Source: Ilex aquifolium (lineage: Eukaryota > Streptophyta > Magnoliopsida > Aquifoliales > Aquifoliaceae). Taken from it: DNA of 64,000 bases. Below are positions 34,901-43,436 of this stretch, piece by piece (position 1 is the first letter of the stretch; each line of letters begins with the position of its first letter). The stretch is taken from contig OX637395.1 of assembly GCA_951799425.1 (NCBI GenBank), positions 15,920,951 through 15,984,950 on the forward strand, given 5' to 3'. The notes under the pieces are model-generated. The model worked only from the letters and a program-made list of their open reading frames with translations, made no database searches and was not told the DNA's origin. The position numbers were made by a program, and so were the translations under genes.

Positions 34901-36812
34901 AACCACCCAAAATCTGAGAATAAATAGCCTCATATTCAGGTTTCAATCCTACCAAAAATCTAACAACATTCAAATTCTCATGTTGCTTCTGCCAAACTGC
35001 TGCATTAGTAGTAAATGGACAGGCTGGGCTCGCTGAACCACTGAATGATGTAAAAACTGATTGAACCGGTCTGAATCGGTGCAAAACTAGCTGAACCGGA
35101 TTGCAGAAACTAGCTGGACCACTGAACCAGAGCAACAACTGAAGGAACCGGTCTAAACCGGTAAAAAGTTACCTGAACCGACTTAGAGTGGATCAAACCG
35201 GGGTTGAACCGGGACTGAGTCGGACTTGGACCGGTCTGGTTTGAAGGCTACTGTATCTGGGCTGAATCTCTTGGATCTGGACTTGATAATAGTTTATGCC
35301 CGTGGACTTGGATCCGTTACCCAAACCCGCAATCGACCCACTCAAACTGGGTCATCTTCTTCAATAATTAGGGTTTCAACCAATTAGTATTAGTGGTAGT
35401 TTAGTGATTCTCTTAAATTATGTTGTCCTATTATATAAGGGCCTCCATTGTGTATCTAATTAGTTATGTTTTGACAGATTAATGTAATCGTAATATATTT
35501 TTCCTTTTTCTTTCTTTTCTCTTCTTTGTTTGATCAATATTATGAATACCGACTTACAATGTGCTTCATTCACAGGGTATTGATTCTGAGACAGAATTTA
35601 TATTGGCATCATGGAAACTAAGGTGCTTAGTCTTGTCTAGTGTCTGTTTTGCAACTTCAGGTTGCTCTGTTTTATCTTATTTCCTCTTTATATACAGTCA
35701 ACGTGAGAATTTATTGTAAGATGATTTGTAGCTTTCTTTTCCTACACAAAGGATCTGCATCCCAAGTGTCTTAAGTTAAACATGCAAAATGTTCTCGAGG
35801 ACCACTGATGGGGCATTTTTGGATCTGCATCTAGTTAGATTTATGGTTTTATCTACGTTTAGACTTTCCATTAGTAACTCCCTAAATTCCTTCAGTTGAA
35901 ATAGCTGTTCTTCAGAACGCCATTTAAAGTATTAAATGCATAATTTCTTTATGAGATTAATCATACCTATTTTTGATGTAACGTGAAAATGATGGTGATG
36001 GTGAAGGTTTCCAGCTTGAGTTGTTCTTGATTCTAGTACCTGATTTATGGACATTCATTTGCAATAAAATCTGATCAGTGGTATCTAATGCCCAAATATC
36101 AAAGCCATGTGATATGCTTAGCACTGATGATGCATGAAGGAGTAGGAGTTGTGGTCAGTGAACACCTTTCTATCAATGAGATCATGTCCCAGCAATTGCT
36201 GCTGTATACGCAATTCAACTATACTATTATTTCACCAAAACTAGGTGCTTCACCTTTCTACCAATGAGATCATGTCCCAGCAATTGCTGCTGTATACACA
36301 ATTCGACTATACTATTATTTCACCAAAACTAGGTGTTCCATCTCTGAAGCAATATGTCCAAACAGTAACTACTATATTGGTCATCAGTTGATCTTTATTC
36401 ATTGGAAAGAATATTAAGCTCTTTGCAGATTTGCTAGAGAACATTAACTTAGATTATTTCTTCTGTAATATCCTTATTTATGACTAGCAATGGGTGTGTC
36501 CTATTTTTATATCTGAAATATGGTCCTATGTGAGTTGCAGGACCTACCTCAAACTTCCCTGGAGGCCTCTCATTTCCATTGATGGAAGTACGGTCTATGA
36601 TTTAAGCAATGAATTCAAAGTAAGAAAAATTGGAATTTCTTGTGGTCAGTTGTACAAATCCCAACATTTTCTGTGATTTTGAGATGCATATTCACTTCAC
36701 ATAACTTTTATCAATTCAACAGATTGTTAGGCATTCTGAGAGTTGGAACATTTCTGCGCTTGAAGCAGTTGGCCAGATATTTACACCCAGCTCTCGTAGG
36801 CCTGGAGGATGA
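13951..36812 (+). CDS. DUF2358 (NTF2-like) plastid-type protein, 8 exons
   Basis: Eight exons give one 219-residue protein: 13951-14001, 14098-14234, 20491-20597, 23444-23509, 29459-29541, 35576-35622, 36541-36619, 36723-36812. They sum to 660 nt with matching phases, and every intron is GT-AG. Introns measure 96, 6256, 2846, 5949, 6034, 918 and 103 bp. The N-terminus [17 protein letters not shown] and the Ser/Lys-rich following residues look like a chloroplast transit peptide. From about residue 70 the DUF2358 domain is clear: [75 protein letters not shown] and [20 protein letters not shown]. This is an NTF2-like fold of unknown biochemical role; one Arabidopsis member is At3g04890, adjacent to DRT102. 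The exons are open and conserved while the introns are full of transposons, so the gene is probably functional. The weakest splice site is the acceptor of exon 4 (GGATTAAG). Transcript evidence was not available. Confidence 0.88.
14235..15535. other. Intron 2, first part
   Basis: Non-coding intron sequence. A minus-strand ORF at 14369-14746 includes the phrase [14 protein letters not shown], which resembles the start of the RNase H-like domain of plant LINE-derived or reverse-transcriptase-related proteins, so a small decayed retroelement piece is possible. The remainder shows nothing recognisable. Confidence 0.4.
14480..14640 (-). pseudogene. Possible LINE-type RNase H fragment
   Basis: The minus strand encodes [19 protein letters not shown] followed by [13 protein letters not shown]. 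In plant non-LTR element RNase H domains the motif W.PP..G..K.N.DGA....G..G.G.V.RD is standard. Only this piece is present, inside intron 2 and antisense to the host gene. It is short, so the call is tentative. Confidence 0.5.
15536..16304. repeat. Dispersed repeat with GGACACG-rich ends
   Basis: The left end is full of ACACGGACACCGG and GGACACGACACG, and the right end carries the complementary GTGTCCGAAG, TGTGTCC and GACGTGTCC. This leaves subterminal repeats in inverted orientation around an AT-rich centre. The structure is that of a non-autonomous DNA transposon. Exact ends and a target duplication could not be fixed. Confidence 0.45.
16841..17175. mobile_element. MITE-like element with ATGGTTCAA ends, small copy
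   Basis: Starts ATGGTTCAAAGTATCGGCCGATACC and ends in the complement of ATGGTTCAAGGTCGCGGTATCGG, with many subterminal CGGCCGATAC and GAGTCG motifs. No coding capacity. No target duplication is visible. A larger relative lies at 23922-25171 in the same gene. Confidence 0.55.
17176..18429. other. Intron 2, middle part
   Basis: AT-rich intron DNA with no recognisable gene or repeat structure. Short ORFs at 17441-17734 and 17759-18058 have no domain. Confidence 0.4.
18430..18900 (+). repeat. LTR-retrotransposon-like fragment with primer-site phrase
   Basis: TTGTCTCCCACATCAAAAG and GGTTGGATGCACCTATTA precede TGATATCAGAGC at about 18557, close to the TGGTATCAGAGC primer-binding site of many plant copia and TRIM elements. 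The downstream text resembles an untranslated internal leader. Neither LTR edge is certain and there is no coding sequence. Confidence 0.35.
18901..19839. other. Intron 2, late part
   Basis: AT-rich intron DNA; no gene, repeat family or structural motif recognised. Confidence 0.35.
19840..20250 (-). repeat. Two tandem tRNA-like (SINE or primer-site type) repeats
   Basis: Two related units lie in a row, each containing on the minus strand AACATGGTATCAGAGCC followed by a GTTCGAA-like box (AGTTCGAAACTC in the second, degraded in the first) and, upstream, TTAAGCTATTGGA/TTTAAACTATTGGA. Together the boxes resemble a tRNA-Met-related head, as in some plant SINEs or in the leader of TRIM elements. 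The two units end in similar AAGTATTTATACTT text. Confidence 0.5.
20598..23443. other. Intron 3 with nested duplications
   Basis: Besides the duplication described separately, the intron holds AT-rich DNA, a short phrase ATATGGATATGGGATATGGATAAG near 21065 and a poly-T run at about 23319-23331. No coding sequence is recognised; short ORFs at 21244-21456 and 21558-21866 have no domain. Confidence 0.45.
21577..22900. repeat. Old segmental duplication interrupted by a repeat pair
   Basis: The segment 22449-22900 is a diverged copy of 21577-21660 plus 22085-22430: compare GGTTGGATGGAAAAGTTTA with GGTTGGAAAAGTTTA, and the shared TATCTATTGATATAGATAA. The first copy is split by about 420 bp that itself contains two related units, near 21675-21790 and 21903-22025 (CCAATCCAAAATCAAT, ATATATAAACCAACTTT, TTATTCGATGTGAGATA). 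Confidence 0.6.
23922..25171. mobile_element. Non-autonomous element with ATGGWTCAA ends, large copy
   Basis: Starts ATGGATCAAAATATCGATTGAGTCG and ends in the complement of ATGGTTCAAGGTTGCGGTCTC; subterminal GACTCGG and GTCGACTCGG motifs resemble those of 16841-17175. Flanks GGTCACTTC and GGTAACCTA are similar over 9 bp (6 of 9), which would suit a decayed Mutator-type target duplication. The interior has a minus-strand 218-residue ORF (24583-23927) with a duplicated acidic segment ([14 protein letters not shown] / [14 protein letters not shown]) arising from a ~69-bp tandem duplication at about 24340-24475. No transposase is recognisable. Confidence 0.55.
25740..27124 (+). mobile_element. 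Ty1/copia remnant: RNase H end and LTR, split by a MITE
   Basis: Before the inserted element the sequence encodes a copia RNase H segment ([18 protein letters not shown]). After it comes [18 protein letters not shown], the usual RNase H end. The next block, TGTTGACAATAATGC...AATACCCAACA (26917-27124), is an LTR with TG...CA ends. gag, protease, integrase and most of RT are absent. Broken fossil inside intron 4 of the DUF2358 gene. Confidence 0.75.
25928..26791. mobile_element. MITE-like element inserted in the copia RNase H remnant
   Basis: About 860 bp interrupts the copia coding sequence, so it is younger than that remnant. The ends are GCGTTTGGTACGCAG...GTGAGAATG and the complement of GCATTTGGGACATGG...TTGAGAATGGAAT, an imperfect inverted repeat of the common GTTTGG...GAATG plant type. 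The host direct repeat would be only TGC or TGCG. A minus-strand ORF at 26405-26668 has no recognised domain. Confidence 0.6.
27167..27890 (+). mobile_element. Second Ty1/copia deletion derivative
   Basis: Gag-like start [14 protein letters not shown] at 27167 and further gag-type text ([24 protein letters not shown]) run directly into an RNase H end ([15 protein letters not shown]), a purine tract GTGGGGGAG and an LTR-like tail of about 205 bp. That tail differs from the LTR at 26917-27124. The internal domains between gag and RNase H are missing. Fossil in intron 4; several breaks. Confidence 0.65.
27891..29458. other. Intron 4, last part
   Basis: AT-rich intron DNA. The right end of a hAT-like repeat may be present: the complement of TAAGGGTGTCAATTGAGCC at about 28247-28265 with GACACGGC/GACATG motifs inside, but the left partner is not convincing. 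No gene is recognised; the minus-strand ORF at 28812-29015 has no domain. Confidence 0.4.
29985..30336. mobile_element. Small DNA transposon with 8-bp target duplication
   Basis: Flanked by GTTGGAAC at 29977-29984 and 30337-30344. Ends are CAAGGATCAAAATATCGTTTC and the complement of CAAAGGATATTTATCGTTTCGG. GAAACG/CGTTTC motifs recur in both subterminal regions, and the centre repeats AATGTTT/CAAGGTATTT text. No coding capacity. It fits a hAT- or Mutator-like MITE and lies in intron 5. Confidence 0.7.
30370..31070 (+). mobile_element. Ty1/copia RT-RNase H fragment, plus strand
   Basis: Blocks of the copia C-terminal region appear in order: [52 protein letters not shown]...EYHAMTS and [17 protein letters not shown]. 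These are the end of RT and the RNase H domain. The rest of the element is absent. It ends where the opposite-strand copia element begins. Broken fossil in intron 5. Confidence 0.8.
31071..31270 (-). repeat. 3' LTR of the minus-strand copia element
   Basis: On the minus strand TGTTAAGAGTATTAGGG starts immediately after the purine tract TTGAGGGAGAG. The block includes two copies of AGGGTATTATGTGTAAAT in a row and ends ACTTAACA, so it has TG...CA ends about 200 bp apart. The left edge is less certain because the plus-strand copia fragment adjoins it. Confidence 0.6.
31730..32295 (-). pseudogene. Copia RT C-terminal part and RNase H start
   Basis: Contains the RT active-site YVDD motif ([13 protein letters not shown]), [27 protein letters not shown] and [11 protein letters not shown], followed by [15 protein letters not shown] and FSDAD of the RNase H start. 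Fossil coding region of the minus-strand copia element. Confidence 0.85.
32550..34034 (-). pseudogene. Copia integrase and RT N-terminal region
   Basis: A 494-residue open stretch. It starts with the integrase zinc-finger part ([17 protein letters not shown]), then the catalytic core ([10 protein letters not shown] with Asp, [12 protein letters not shown] with Asp, [10 protein letters not shown] with Glu), then the chromo-like GKR/FLGYS segment and the RT start ([27 protein letters not shown]). It is the best preserved piece of this element. Confidence 0.9.
34041..34421 (-). pseudogene. Copia protease region
   Basis: Contains the aspartic protease motif [11 protein letters not shown] near its start and the downstream SLLSISKI segment typical of copia polyproteins. 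Fossil part of the minus-strand element. Confidence 0.85.
34500..35138 (-). pseudogene. Copia gag region with zinc knuckle
   Basis: Contains [17 protein letters not shown], a Gly/Arg-rich basic stretch ([18 protein letters not shown]) and a CCHC-like knuckle [19 protein letters not shown]. The N-terminal third is replaced by sequence rich in CCGGTTCAG units, so the gag start is not recognisable. Confidence 0.75.
36163..36338. repeat. 88-bp tandem duplication in intron 6
   Basis: Two head-to-tail copies (36163-36250, 36251-36338) of a unit containing CCAGCAATTGCTGCTGTATA and CACCAAAACTAGGTG differ at only a few positions, so the duplication is recent compared with other intron repeats. It lies about 200 bp upstream of exon 7. 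Confidence 0.8.
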
Positions 36813-37157
36813 AGTTTAGATGTATATATTACACATTTCAAGCTTTTGGTGCTGACTTGATTTTTAAGTTAAACCACCCCATTTTTCGCAATTCGTTTGC
36901 CAGGCTATGGCATTTAGGTCTTTACTAATTTGCAACTACTGGAGATTGCAGGTCTGTCTCCCCTTCGGTCTTGTAATAATCAAATTCAATTGCTGAAACT
37001 CTTGTTGGTTGAGCAGATTGTTGGAATTGTGCAGGTGTTGTTTGTCTAATTATCTATATGATTTGCAGCATTTTTGTTTTAAAAGGAGATACAGAGAATG
37101 ACTTGGAAGGGGAGTTGGATTTGTTTCTCTTTGACGTACTTCCTCACTATGGCATCT

Positions 37158-37294
37158 ACAACTGCTACTTCTTCCTCTTCTCCACCACTACGAACTTGGG
37201 CAACTCCCTCCACCCATGTGGCCATAAGCCCTAACCCTAAAATCCATTGCCCTTGGGGTTTCTTCAGTGTTGGCTCCCAACCCATAGGTGCCTG
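37158..37294 (+). pseudogene. Possible transit-peptide-like exon fragment
   Basis: From an internal Met the plus strand reads MASTTATSSSSPPLRTWAT and continues HVAISPNPKIHCPWG, Ser/Thr-rich and acid-free like a chloroplast transit peptide. It then stops; a GT (CCCATAG/GTGCC) precedes the stop, so this could be a first exon or an exon fragment. No continuation was found downstream and I do not recognise the protein. Confidence 0.2.
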
Positions 37295-37466
37295 AAACTT
37301 TCACTTCTACCATCAAGGATGATAACAAAATTTATATTCCACTAAGGCAATTGCCCAGCTTTATTACGAGAGGAGACAATGTTTAGTCAAGAGTATATGC
37401 GGTGACCTAAAGACTTCAGTAAGAACCTTATAGATTTAGTCTATTTTTTGGTGCTATGGAAATGAC

Positions 37467-37859
37467 TCAATGTCGTCTTACAAAAGCTACACTGGCAAGG
37501 TCCATACTTGACACAGGTTTAAGAGCATTAGGATCCTCCAACATCACCAGGTCTTCATGTTGTTTCTTCCCCAAGTCAGCAAGACAAATATGCAGATTAA
37601 ATTTTCCTCCCTCAATGTGTTTTATCTTGCTGTCATTGCGCGCTTGATAAGGTGTTGACAGTTCTCTAGTTTCAGTGATCTGTATGGGTGACACTCCTCC
37701 ATTGGTTTTGGAGAAGGTTGTATGCCTCATAGGAATCTGTATCCAGTATGGCCTTGACCATTTTTTATCTTGAACTATCTCCGGATCAATGTAGATTTCC
37801 CAAAGTTCAGCTATGATGCTGGTGATGGGTTGATTTTCCCTAAGAATCCTGTGATCCAC
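37467..37859 (-). CDS. Unrecognised 130-residue ORF
   Basis: A minus-strand open frame of 130 residues with balanced composition (WEIYIDPEIVQDKKWSRPYW, GGKFNLHICLADLGKKQHED) unlike the low-complexity shadows elsewhere. No domain, signal peptide or membrane segment is recognised, and the frame ends without obvious continuation. It could be an exon or remnant of a gene or mobile element. Its only context is the gap between the DUF2358 gene and the gypsy element. Confidence 0.3.
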   Translation of the reverse strand: MDHRILRENQPITSIIAELWEIYIDPEIVQDKKWSRPYWIQIPMRHTTFSKTNGGVSPIQITETRELSTPYQARNDSKIKHIEGGKFNLHICLADLGKKQHEDLVMLEDPNALKPVSSMDLASVAFVRRH

Positions 37860-39074
37860 TAGTCTCTGTCATCCCTTTAAGACTACCAATTCCCGCTTAA
37901 ACATGATTTCCATTCAAGCATCCACCTGTATTCATTTTAAACCAACTTGCAGGTGGAAAAACAAGGTGAATTAGTTTTTTGTTTTCCGCTTACCCTCACT
38001 TGCATATTTAACTTCTGAAATGCTCTTGAAATTTCTTTTGCTAGGTTTGATGCAGTCTTTGCAACTAATATGATGGTGTGACAATACTATCAATGCACTC
38101 CCTATTTCAATCATTCCTATTACTCCAAGTGATGGATAGAATCATCTGAGGCCATGGCATCTCTCTCTATTTATCTTGGTTTTTTCCTTGCAGTTCCCTT
38201 TGGATCCAGTTTTGGAATGGCAGTCTTTGGTGAAGATATTTAATGGCTTTCAAGAAAGATGCTTTATTATAATCTCTCAGCCTTGTCTCAGTCCGTTAGT
38301 TAGATATGAAGTTTGTTTCATGTGGAACAAGATTGCAATACCTTATTTCTTTCAAACAAATCTCTTGTAACAATTTCTGTGATTACATTCAGTTAGTTTG
38401 TTGTTCGAGGCATATGCATTGTACAAATAAGGGTGCACAAGCATTGAATTGCTGGTTTCGAATGAGTGGGTCCATGGTGCCAAGCCAACATGGTGACGAA
38501 AGCGCTTGTTTTTATCTATGTATAATGCTCCCCATATCTGAAATCAATAACGTAGACGTGGATAGTGTTGTACAGATGATTTTAACGACGACCAAATTTG
38601 GCTTGCTTCGAATTATGGAGCAGAGCCTTAGCGCAGGATATGCAAAACCAAACTTAAGAGTCAAGTTTTAGCAAGAATCTAGAAGTATAACTGAGCTTGC
38701 GCTGAATTTGATCATGTTATAATTAGACTGAATCGAGCTTAAACAGCTACATATTTAGCTTGACTCGTCTTATTTTCACCATTAATCTTCAACCTCGAAT
38801 GTCAGGCTATATTACACTGTCAAAGCTGTCACATTTTGGCTATGTCCGACCAGTTCATTATTCTTGTAGGGAATTACAAATTTTGGTATGAAAATATATT
38901 TCTGCAATATTAAATTTGCTGCCATCCTTAAGATTTAGCAATTTTCGTGGTTAAAATTTTCACAGGTACTATGCCCATTAAATTTTTTATCAAGATTTGA
39001 ATTCTAAATCAATTCGAATCATAGGATCAGTGAGTCCTACAAATGTTAACTAACTATCCAATGACTATTAATAT

Positions 39075-39884
39075 TGATGGGGTCTCGGAAATAACGGCCC
39101 AAGCCCAGCCGATGATGTGCTAATGGGTTTTACGAGTTAGTTTGAAAGAGAAGTTAACCTATCGAAAGTGGAAGACACAGAATATAAGTGGTTCACCTTA
39201 GTCGATGGACTAAGGCTACGTCCACTATAATGGAGTCTCCTGCTCCTTGAGGTTGTATATTAATTCCAGGTGAGTACAAGCGAGTTACAAGCGCTGGGCC
39301 CGTATAAATGTGTATGCCTTGTTCTACTGAATACCCGTGAGTGGGGAATATAATGGGGAAGATGAAGATGGTGATCTAGAGAGGAAGCCCCTCAAGTTGC
39401 ATAGCACTGTTCTACTTATATGGGTCGTCCATCCTAGGGTTCCTGGTGGCTCCTTTTTGCCTTTTTCCTGATCTTGTGGGGACCTCCCGTCCTTGTCCTG
39501 CAAAAGCTTTTGTTAGCCGGCGCTCTTGTGCCCACGATCTCTGGATCGTTATGCACCACCTCCTCCTGTGTTCGGGAGGGTGTAACTGTCTTAGGTTTCA
39601 GAGATGGTCCTCTTGCCTCTTGGACACGTGGTGCGACGGGATCCTTTCCAGGGCAGGGGTGCGATTCCTCTTTCCCAGATTGCCCTTTGGCTGGTACAGG
39701 ATTGGGCCGGGACTGGACTACTGGTCATCCGGAGCCGTTGGGCTTAGTCTTTTAGCCATTTCCGCTCTCAACGTGGGCTAATTGGAGGCACTTTTCTTGG
39801 GCTAATAAGCCCAACTTTTGGGTTCTCAAGGTGTATTGGGCTCCGAGGCTATGGCAGCCCATGCCCAAAATTCTACCATTATCA
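39075..39884 (-). repeat. 3' LTR of the Tat-type gypsy element
   Basis: On the minus strand it runs from TGATAATGGTAGAATTTTGG to CCCCATCA, 810 bp with TG...CA ends, preceded by a purine-rich tract (GGGCTGGGGGGCAAC). It matches the 5' LTR over about 778 bp. Confidence 0.9.
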
Positions 39885-39900
39885 GTTGCCCCCCAGCCCG
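39885..39900 (-). other. Polypurine tract of the gypsy element
   Basis: The minus strand reads GGGCTGGGGGGCAAC directly before the TG start of the 3' LTR, where plus-strand DNA synthesis of LTR elements is primed. Confidence 0.65.
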
Positions 39901-40569
39901 TGGTCATGAGGATGACGTCATCTCTGACCTGGGGTTAGAAATGTCTTTTTCGAATTTTGACATTATCTCTCTATGTGGTGGAAATGTCTGGTGGTCGACA
40001 TTGCTCTGATTTGGGCTGAGTTGATATCTGCTGGTTATGATGAGATGGTTCGCACACGTGTCACCAACGGGTGAGCCCAATGGTACAGTTTCCTTGGCGT
40101 GTCCCTGTCATTTGCCTGTCACGGCTTTAAATATTGTGTACAAAAGGGGAAATCCCTTTGTCTTCCCTATTTTGTGCTTTTCGAAGACTCCTCCTTGCGT
40201 CTCCTTCTCTCCTTTTGGCTTTTGAGGCGTCTCGTTCCTAGCTCTTTGGGTGGCTTAGGATCCCTGCGTTCCCCGTTCCTTTCTGCTTCTAGCGTCTCAC
40301 TAGGTACGTCTCTCTTCCCTTCTTCTTTTTTGCTCGACTTGGATCCCCCCAACCCTCCCTGGTGGGGCTTTGGGTTCCGCTTTCTGATCTGGAGATTTAG
40401 CTACTTCAGGAGTCATTCCGATGACCTTTCCTCCCTTTCGTATTTTGTGGATCATTCTATTTTGCTAAGGGTATCCTTTCTTAGGGGTTGGTGTCTGAGA
40501 CCTCCATTTTTTACGGATTGCGCCTTACACCTGCCTTCCCTACACTCTAGTTTGCAACCTGAACCTTTG

Positions 40570-42670
40570 ATGGGGAAGTTTGTCGTTTCCTCTTCTGAGT
40601 CGGATTTCGAGGATCAAGTAGGTGAGGAGGTCGAGGAGAGTACCTCGGGTTCCTCGAGCGACCGCTCTTTTACCGTTGGTGAGGCGGCTTCTGGGTCTGC
40701 CCCTAGAGTTTCTGCTTCAGCTCCTTTAATAGAGGCTCGACCTCTTTCATCTTTGCCTCCTATCTCTCCTGTTCAGTCGAGGAAGAGGAAGTCCAAGTCG
40801 AATCCTCCCCCTGCTCCTAGGAAGAAAGTTCGTCGTGATCAAACCGACCTGACCTGTTGTGCGGAGGTGACTCCCAGTTGTCTCAAAGACGAGGATTTGG
40901 GTGAGCTGAGGCGGGAGTATCGTTTTCCTGACTCCGTTGTCTTACATTCTCCCGAGGATCATGAGAGGTGTAATTCTTCCATTCCTAGGCTGGTCTGTTT
41001 CTTCGAGTCTGCATTCCGGGCTGGTCTGCGGTTCCCTGTTCACCCCTTTATCCGGAATGTTCTCGGATTTTACAACGTCTACCCTGCCCGGCTCTCTCCA
41101 AACGGCTGGGGCCTTCTGACTGGGTTCCTTGCCCATTGGTTTATGAGTGGGAACGACTCTCACTCCACCATTAGGGAATTTGCCTCTCTCTTCCAGCTTA
41201 AGTCTTCTCCTTCCTTGGGTTTCCTGTATTTTGCGAAAAGGGTTAAGGCGAAGAACCTAATTTCTGGGCTTCCCTCTTCTAACAAGGGGTGGAAACCCAG
41301 GTTCTTCTTTGTTAGAGGCGACTCCTGGGAGCTGTCGGGGGAACCTGGCGATGTTCCCCGCATCCCCAGGTTTTGGGGGGTTCCAAGGAATACTCGTAAG
41401 GCTCTTCTATCGGCTGTGCTTTTCTTTTCTGTTTTCTCCTTACTGTCTTACTTAGCTTCTGATTTGGTTTGCAGACTTTTGTCCAACACTTGACGCTGAG
41501 GAGGCTACCAAAGTCGCCAGGGCCGAGGCTTTAGGGTTGTAATCCTTCTTCGACTTGGTGACTGACCATAATCTTGCTACGTACGAGCTCGGTCCTCCCG
41601 TTGATCAAGCTCTAGAGACTGCACTGTCGCTTGCCCCCCAGCCTGAGCCCATGAATCAAGATTTAATCATGGCGATGTTCTCGGATACCGAGAAGTCGAG
41701 GAAGAAAAGGAAGCTGGTGAAGGGCTTGCCGCCGTCATCCAAGGAGGCATCGGTATCCGAGCCCATGTCTGTCTCCTCGGGGCAGAAGAAAGAGGATCCT
41801 TCTTCCCATGAAGGTGTGGCTGCTCCCTCGTCGCCCCTTGAGACACCTGAGAGCAAATCTCCAACTGAGGGGGCTTCGAGGGGACAGCCGGGGTCTCTGA
41901 TGCCCTTCCTCAGCCTGTCTCACAGGAAGGCGGGAAGGTGGAAACCGTTCCTTCCACATCCAAGACGCAAGGGGGCGGCTTCCTTTGTGACCCCGAGGCC
42001 GCCGTTACTACTTTATCCGAGCTGATTTTTATATCGGATCCTAGGGTGGCCATGCAGGTTCCTTTCGAAAGGAAGGTCCACCGCTCCATCCGGGACCTGG
42101 CCGAGGTAATTTCTGCCTTTACCGTTGCCTTCTTTCTGGAGTCCTTTTCATGCAGTTCTCTTGGTCATCTCCTGCACTAACCCCTCTCCTTTTCAGTCGT
42201 TGCCTGCGTGAAGATGATAGACTTTCATCATGAGCAGGAGCTCCTGAAAGCCAAGGAATCTCTCGACGCCGTGACGGTGGGTAAAGGGGCCGCCGAGGAG
42301 AAGGTGAGGATTCTGTCAGCCGAGGCTATTGAACTGAAGAGGATTAATGACGAGATGGATGCCCGCCACCAAGATCTCATCAAGCTCAAGGATTCGGAGA
42401 TAAAAGACAATGAGGCTTAGCTCAAAGCCAAAGAAGCCGACCTGGCGGCCAAGGACTCTGAACTTAAAGCTAAAGATGCTGACCTGGTGGCCAAGGACTC
42501 TGAACTATCATCCCTACGGGCCCAGGTGTCAAAGCTTCTAAAAGAGAGCGTTTTTGCCTTTGTGAAAGGGTTCGTGAATCTCCAGTAACAGATCGAGGAG
42601 GCTTATCTTGATCTTGACCTGGACCCTTCATGCCACAGCTCGGATTTAAAAAGGCGGTTGCGGTAGCTGA
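40570..42670 (+). pseudogene. Antisense additional coding unit 1 of the gypsy element
   Basis: First of three related units on the strand opposite gag-pol. After an acidic/Ser-rich head (MGKFVVSSSESDFED) and a basic RKRKSKS segment comes the core: EYRFPDSVV, SAFRAGLRFPVHPFIRNVLG, LSPNGWGLLTGFL, then SGLPSSNKGWKPRFFFVRGD. This core resembles the family called putative gypsy type transposon (PF04195, by memory). Later blocks (41555-42025, 42208-42670) are a Ser/Pro-rich linker and a Glu/Lys-rich coiled coil with repeated KAKEADLAAKDSEL text, ending near FVKGFVNL and YLDLDLD. Splicing is known for such units; block boundaries are left open. Fossil. Confidence 0.75.
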
Positions 42671-43318
42671 AGAGGTTGAGGAGACATCTGTACCTGAGGC
42701 AGTTGCGACCGAGGAGCTCGGCGCCCCGGCGGAGGCTGCTAGAGGGGGAGTCGGTGGTGGTAATGAAACTGTTCTTTGAGGCTAGCTTGTGGTTATTCCT
42801 CTTTTTTTTTTGTAACTCTCTGATGACCTTTTGTCTTGTAGTGCTTCATTCTCCCCTCAATGATAATGTAACTTCTTGGTTGATGTACTCGTGTATTTTT
42901 TTCAATGAGGATACTATCGCTGGTTTTTCATTTCCTATGGATGATGTATCTTTTGTTATGCCCCTTCTTGGTAATTATGTTGTCTTTAGGTAATTGTGAC
43001 GAGTGAAAATAAGGCTTGTTTGAGCTGACCTCCTTATGCAGTCGAGCTGACTCAAATCAAGAACTTTCCCGAGCCTGTTCTTCTCCGGGTACTCAAGTTT
43101 GGGTTCCCTGGGGCTATTTTGGTCTTTTTCCAGTCCTTTCCGTGCACCCCAGACTTGACAGTTTCATCCGTTTTGAGAACGTGCACCGCCGGTGGGGTTA
43201 GTGGCCCCTCGATCGTGGCGCCCAGAAAGCCTCTACGATGCCACGTGTCCCCCCCTTAAATGCGAGGGACGTGCATTAACTGTGCCGGGCGAACGTGATG
43301 GGCGCATGCCTGATGGGC

Positions 43319-43328
43319 CTATAAATAG
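43319..43328 (+). promoter_or_regulatory. TATA box upstream of antisense unit 2
   Basis: CTATAAATAG about 110 bp upstream of the Met at 43437, oriented with the antisense units rather than with gag-pol. It suggests that unit 2 had its own promoter inside the element. Confidence 0.5.
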
Positions 43329-43436
43329 ATGCTCCTGAGGAATGATTGCCTCATTTTGGGCGCCAAAGTTTTCTGCTTCTCCTTACTTTTTTCTTCTCCG
43401 GTGTTTCAGAGGAAAACCCATTTGCTTTCTGTTCTC

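Larger units (their letters stand above)
31071..35340 (-). mobile_element. Ty1/copia element, minus strand, broken
   Basis: Reading leftward: gag, protease, integrase, reverse transcriptase, RNase H, purine tract and 3' LTR, the copia order with integrase before RT. Only the 3' LTR is seen; the right edge fades into a CCGGTTCA-rich stretch at about 35025-35230 and no 5' LTR or primer site is found. About five breaks divide the coding part. It lies in intron 5 of the DUF2358 gene, antisense to it. Confidence 0.85.
36813..39074. other. Intergenic region after the DUF2358 gene
   Basis: The first 150-200 bp probably contain the 3' UTR (AATAATCAAA near 36976 may serve for polyadenylation). Beyond that the DNA is AT-rich, with two unassigned ORFs listed separately and no recognised element. 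A plus-strand ORF at 38306-38671 has no domain. Confidence 0.4.
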
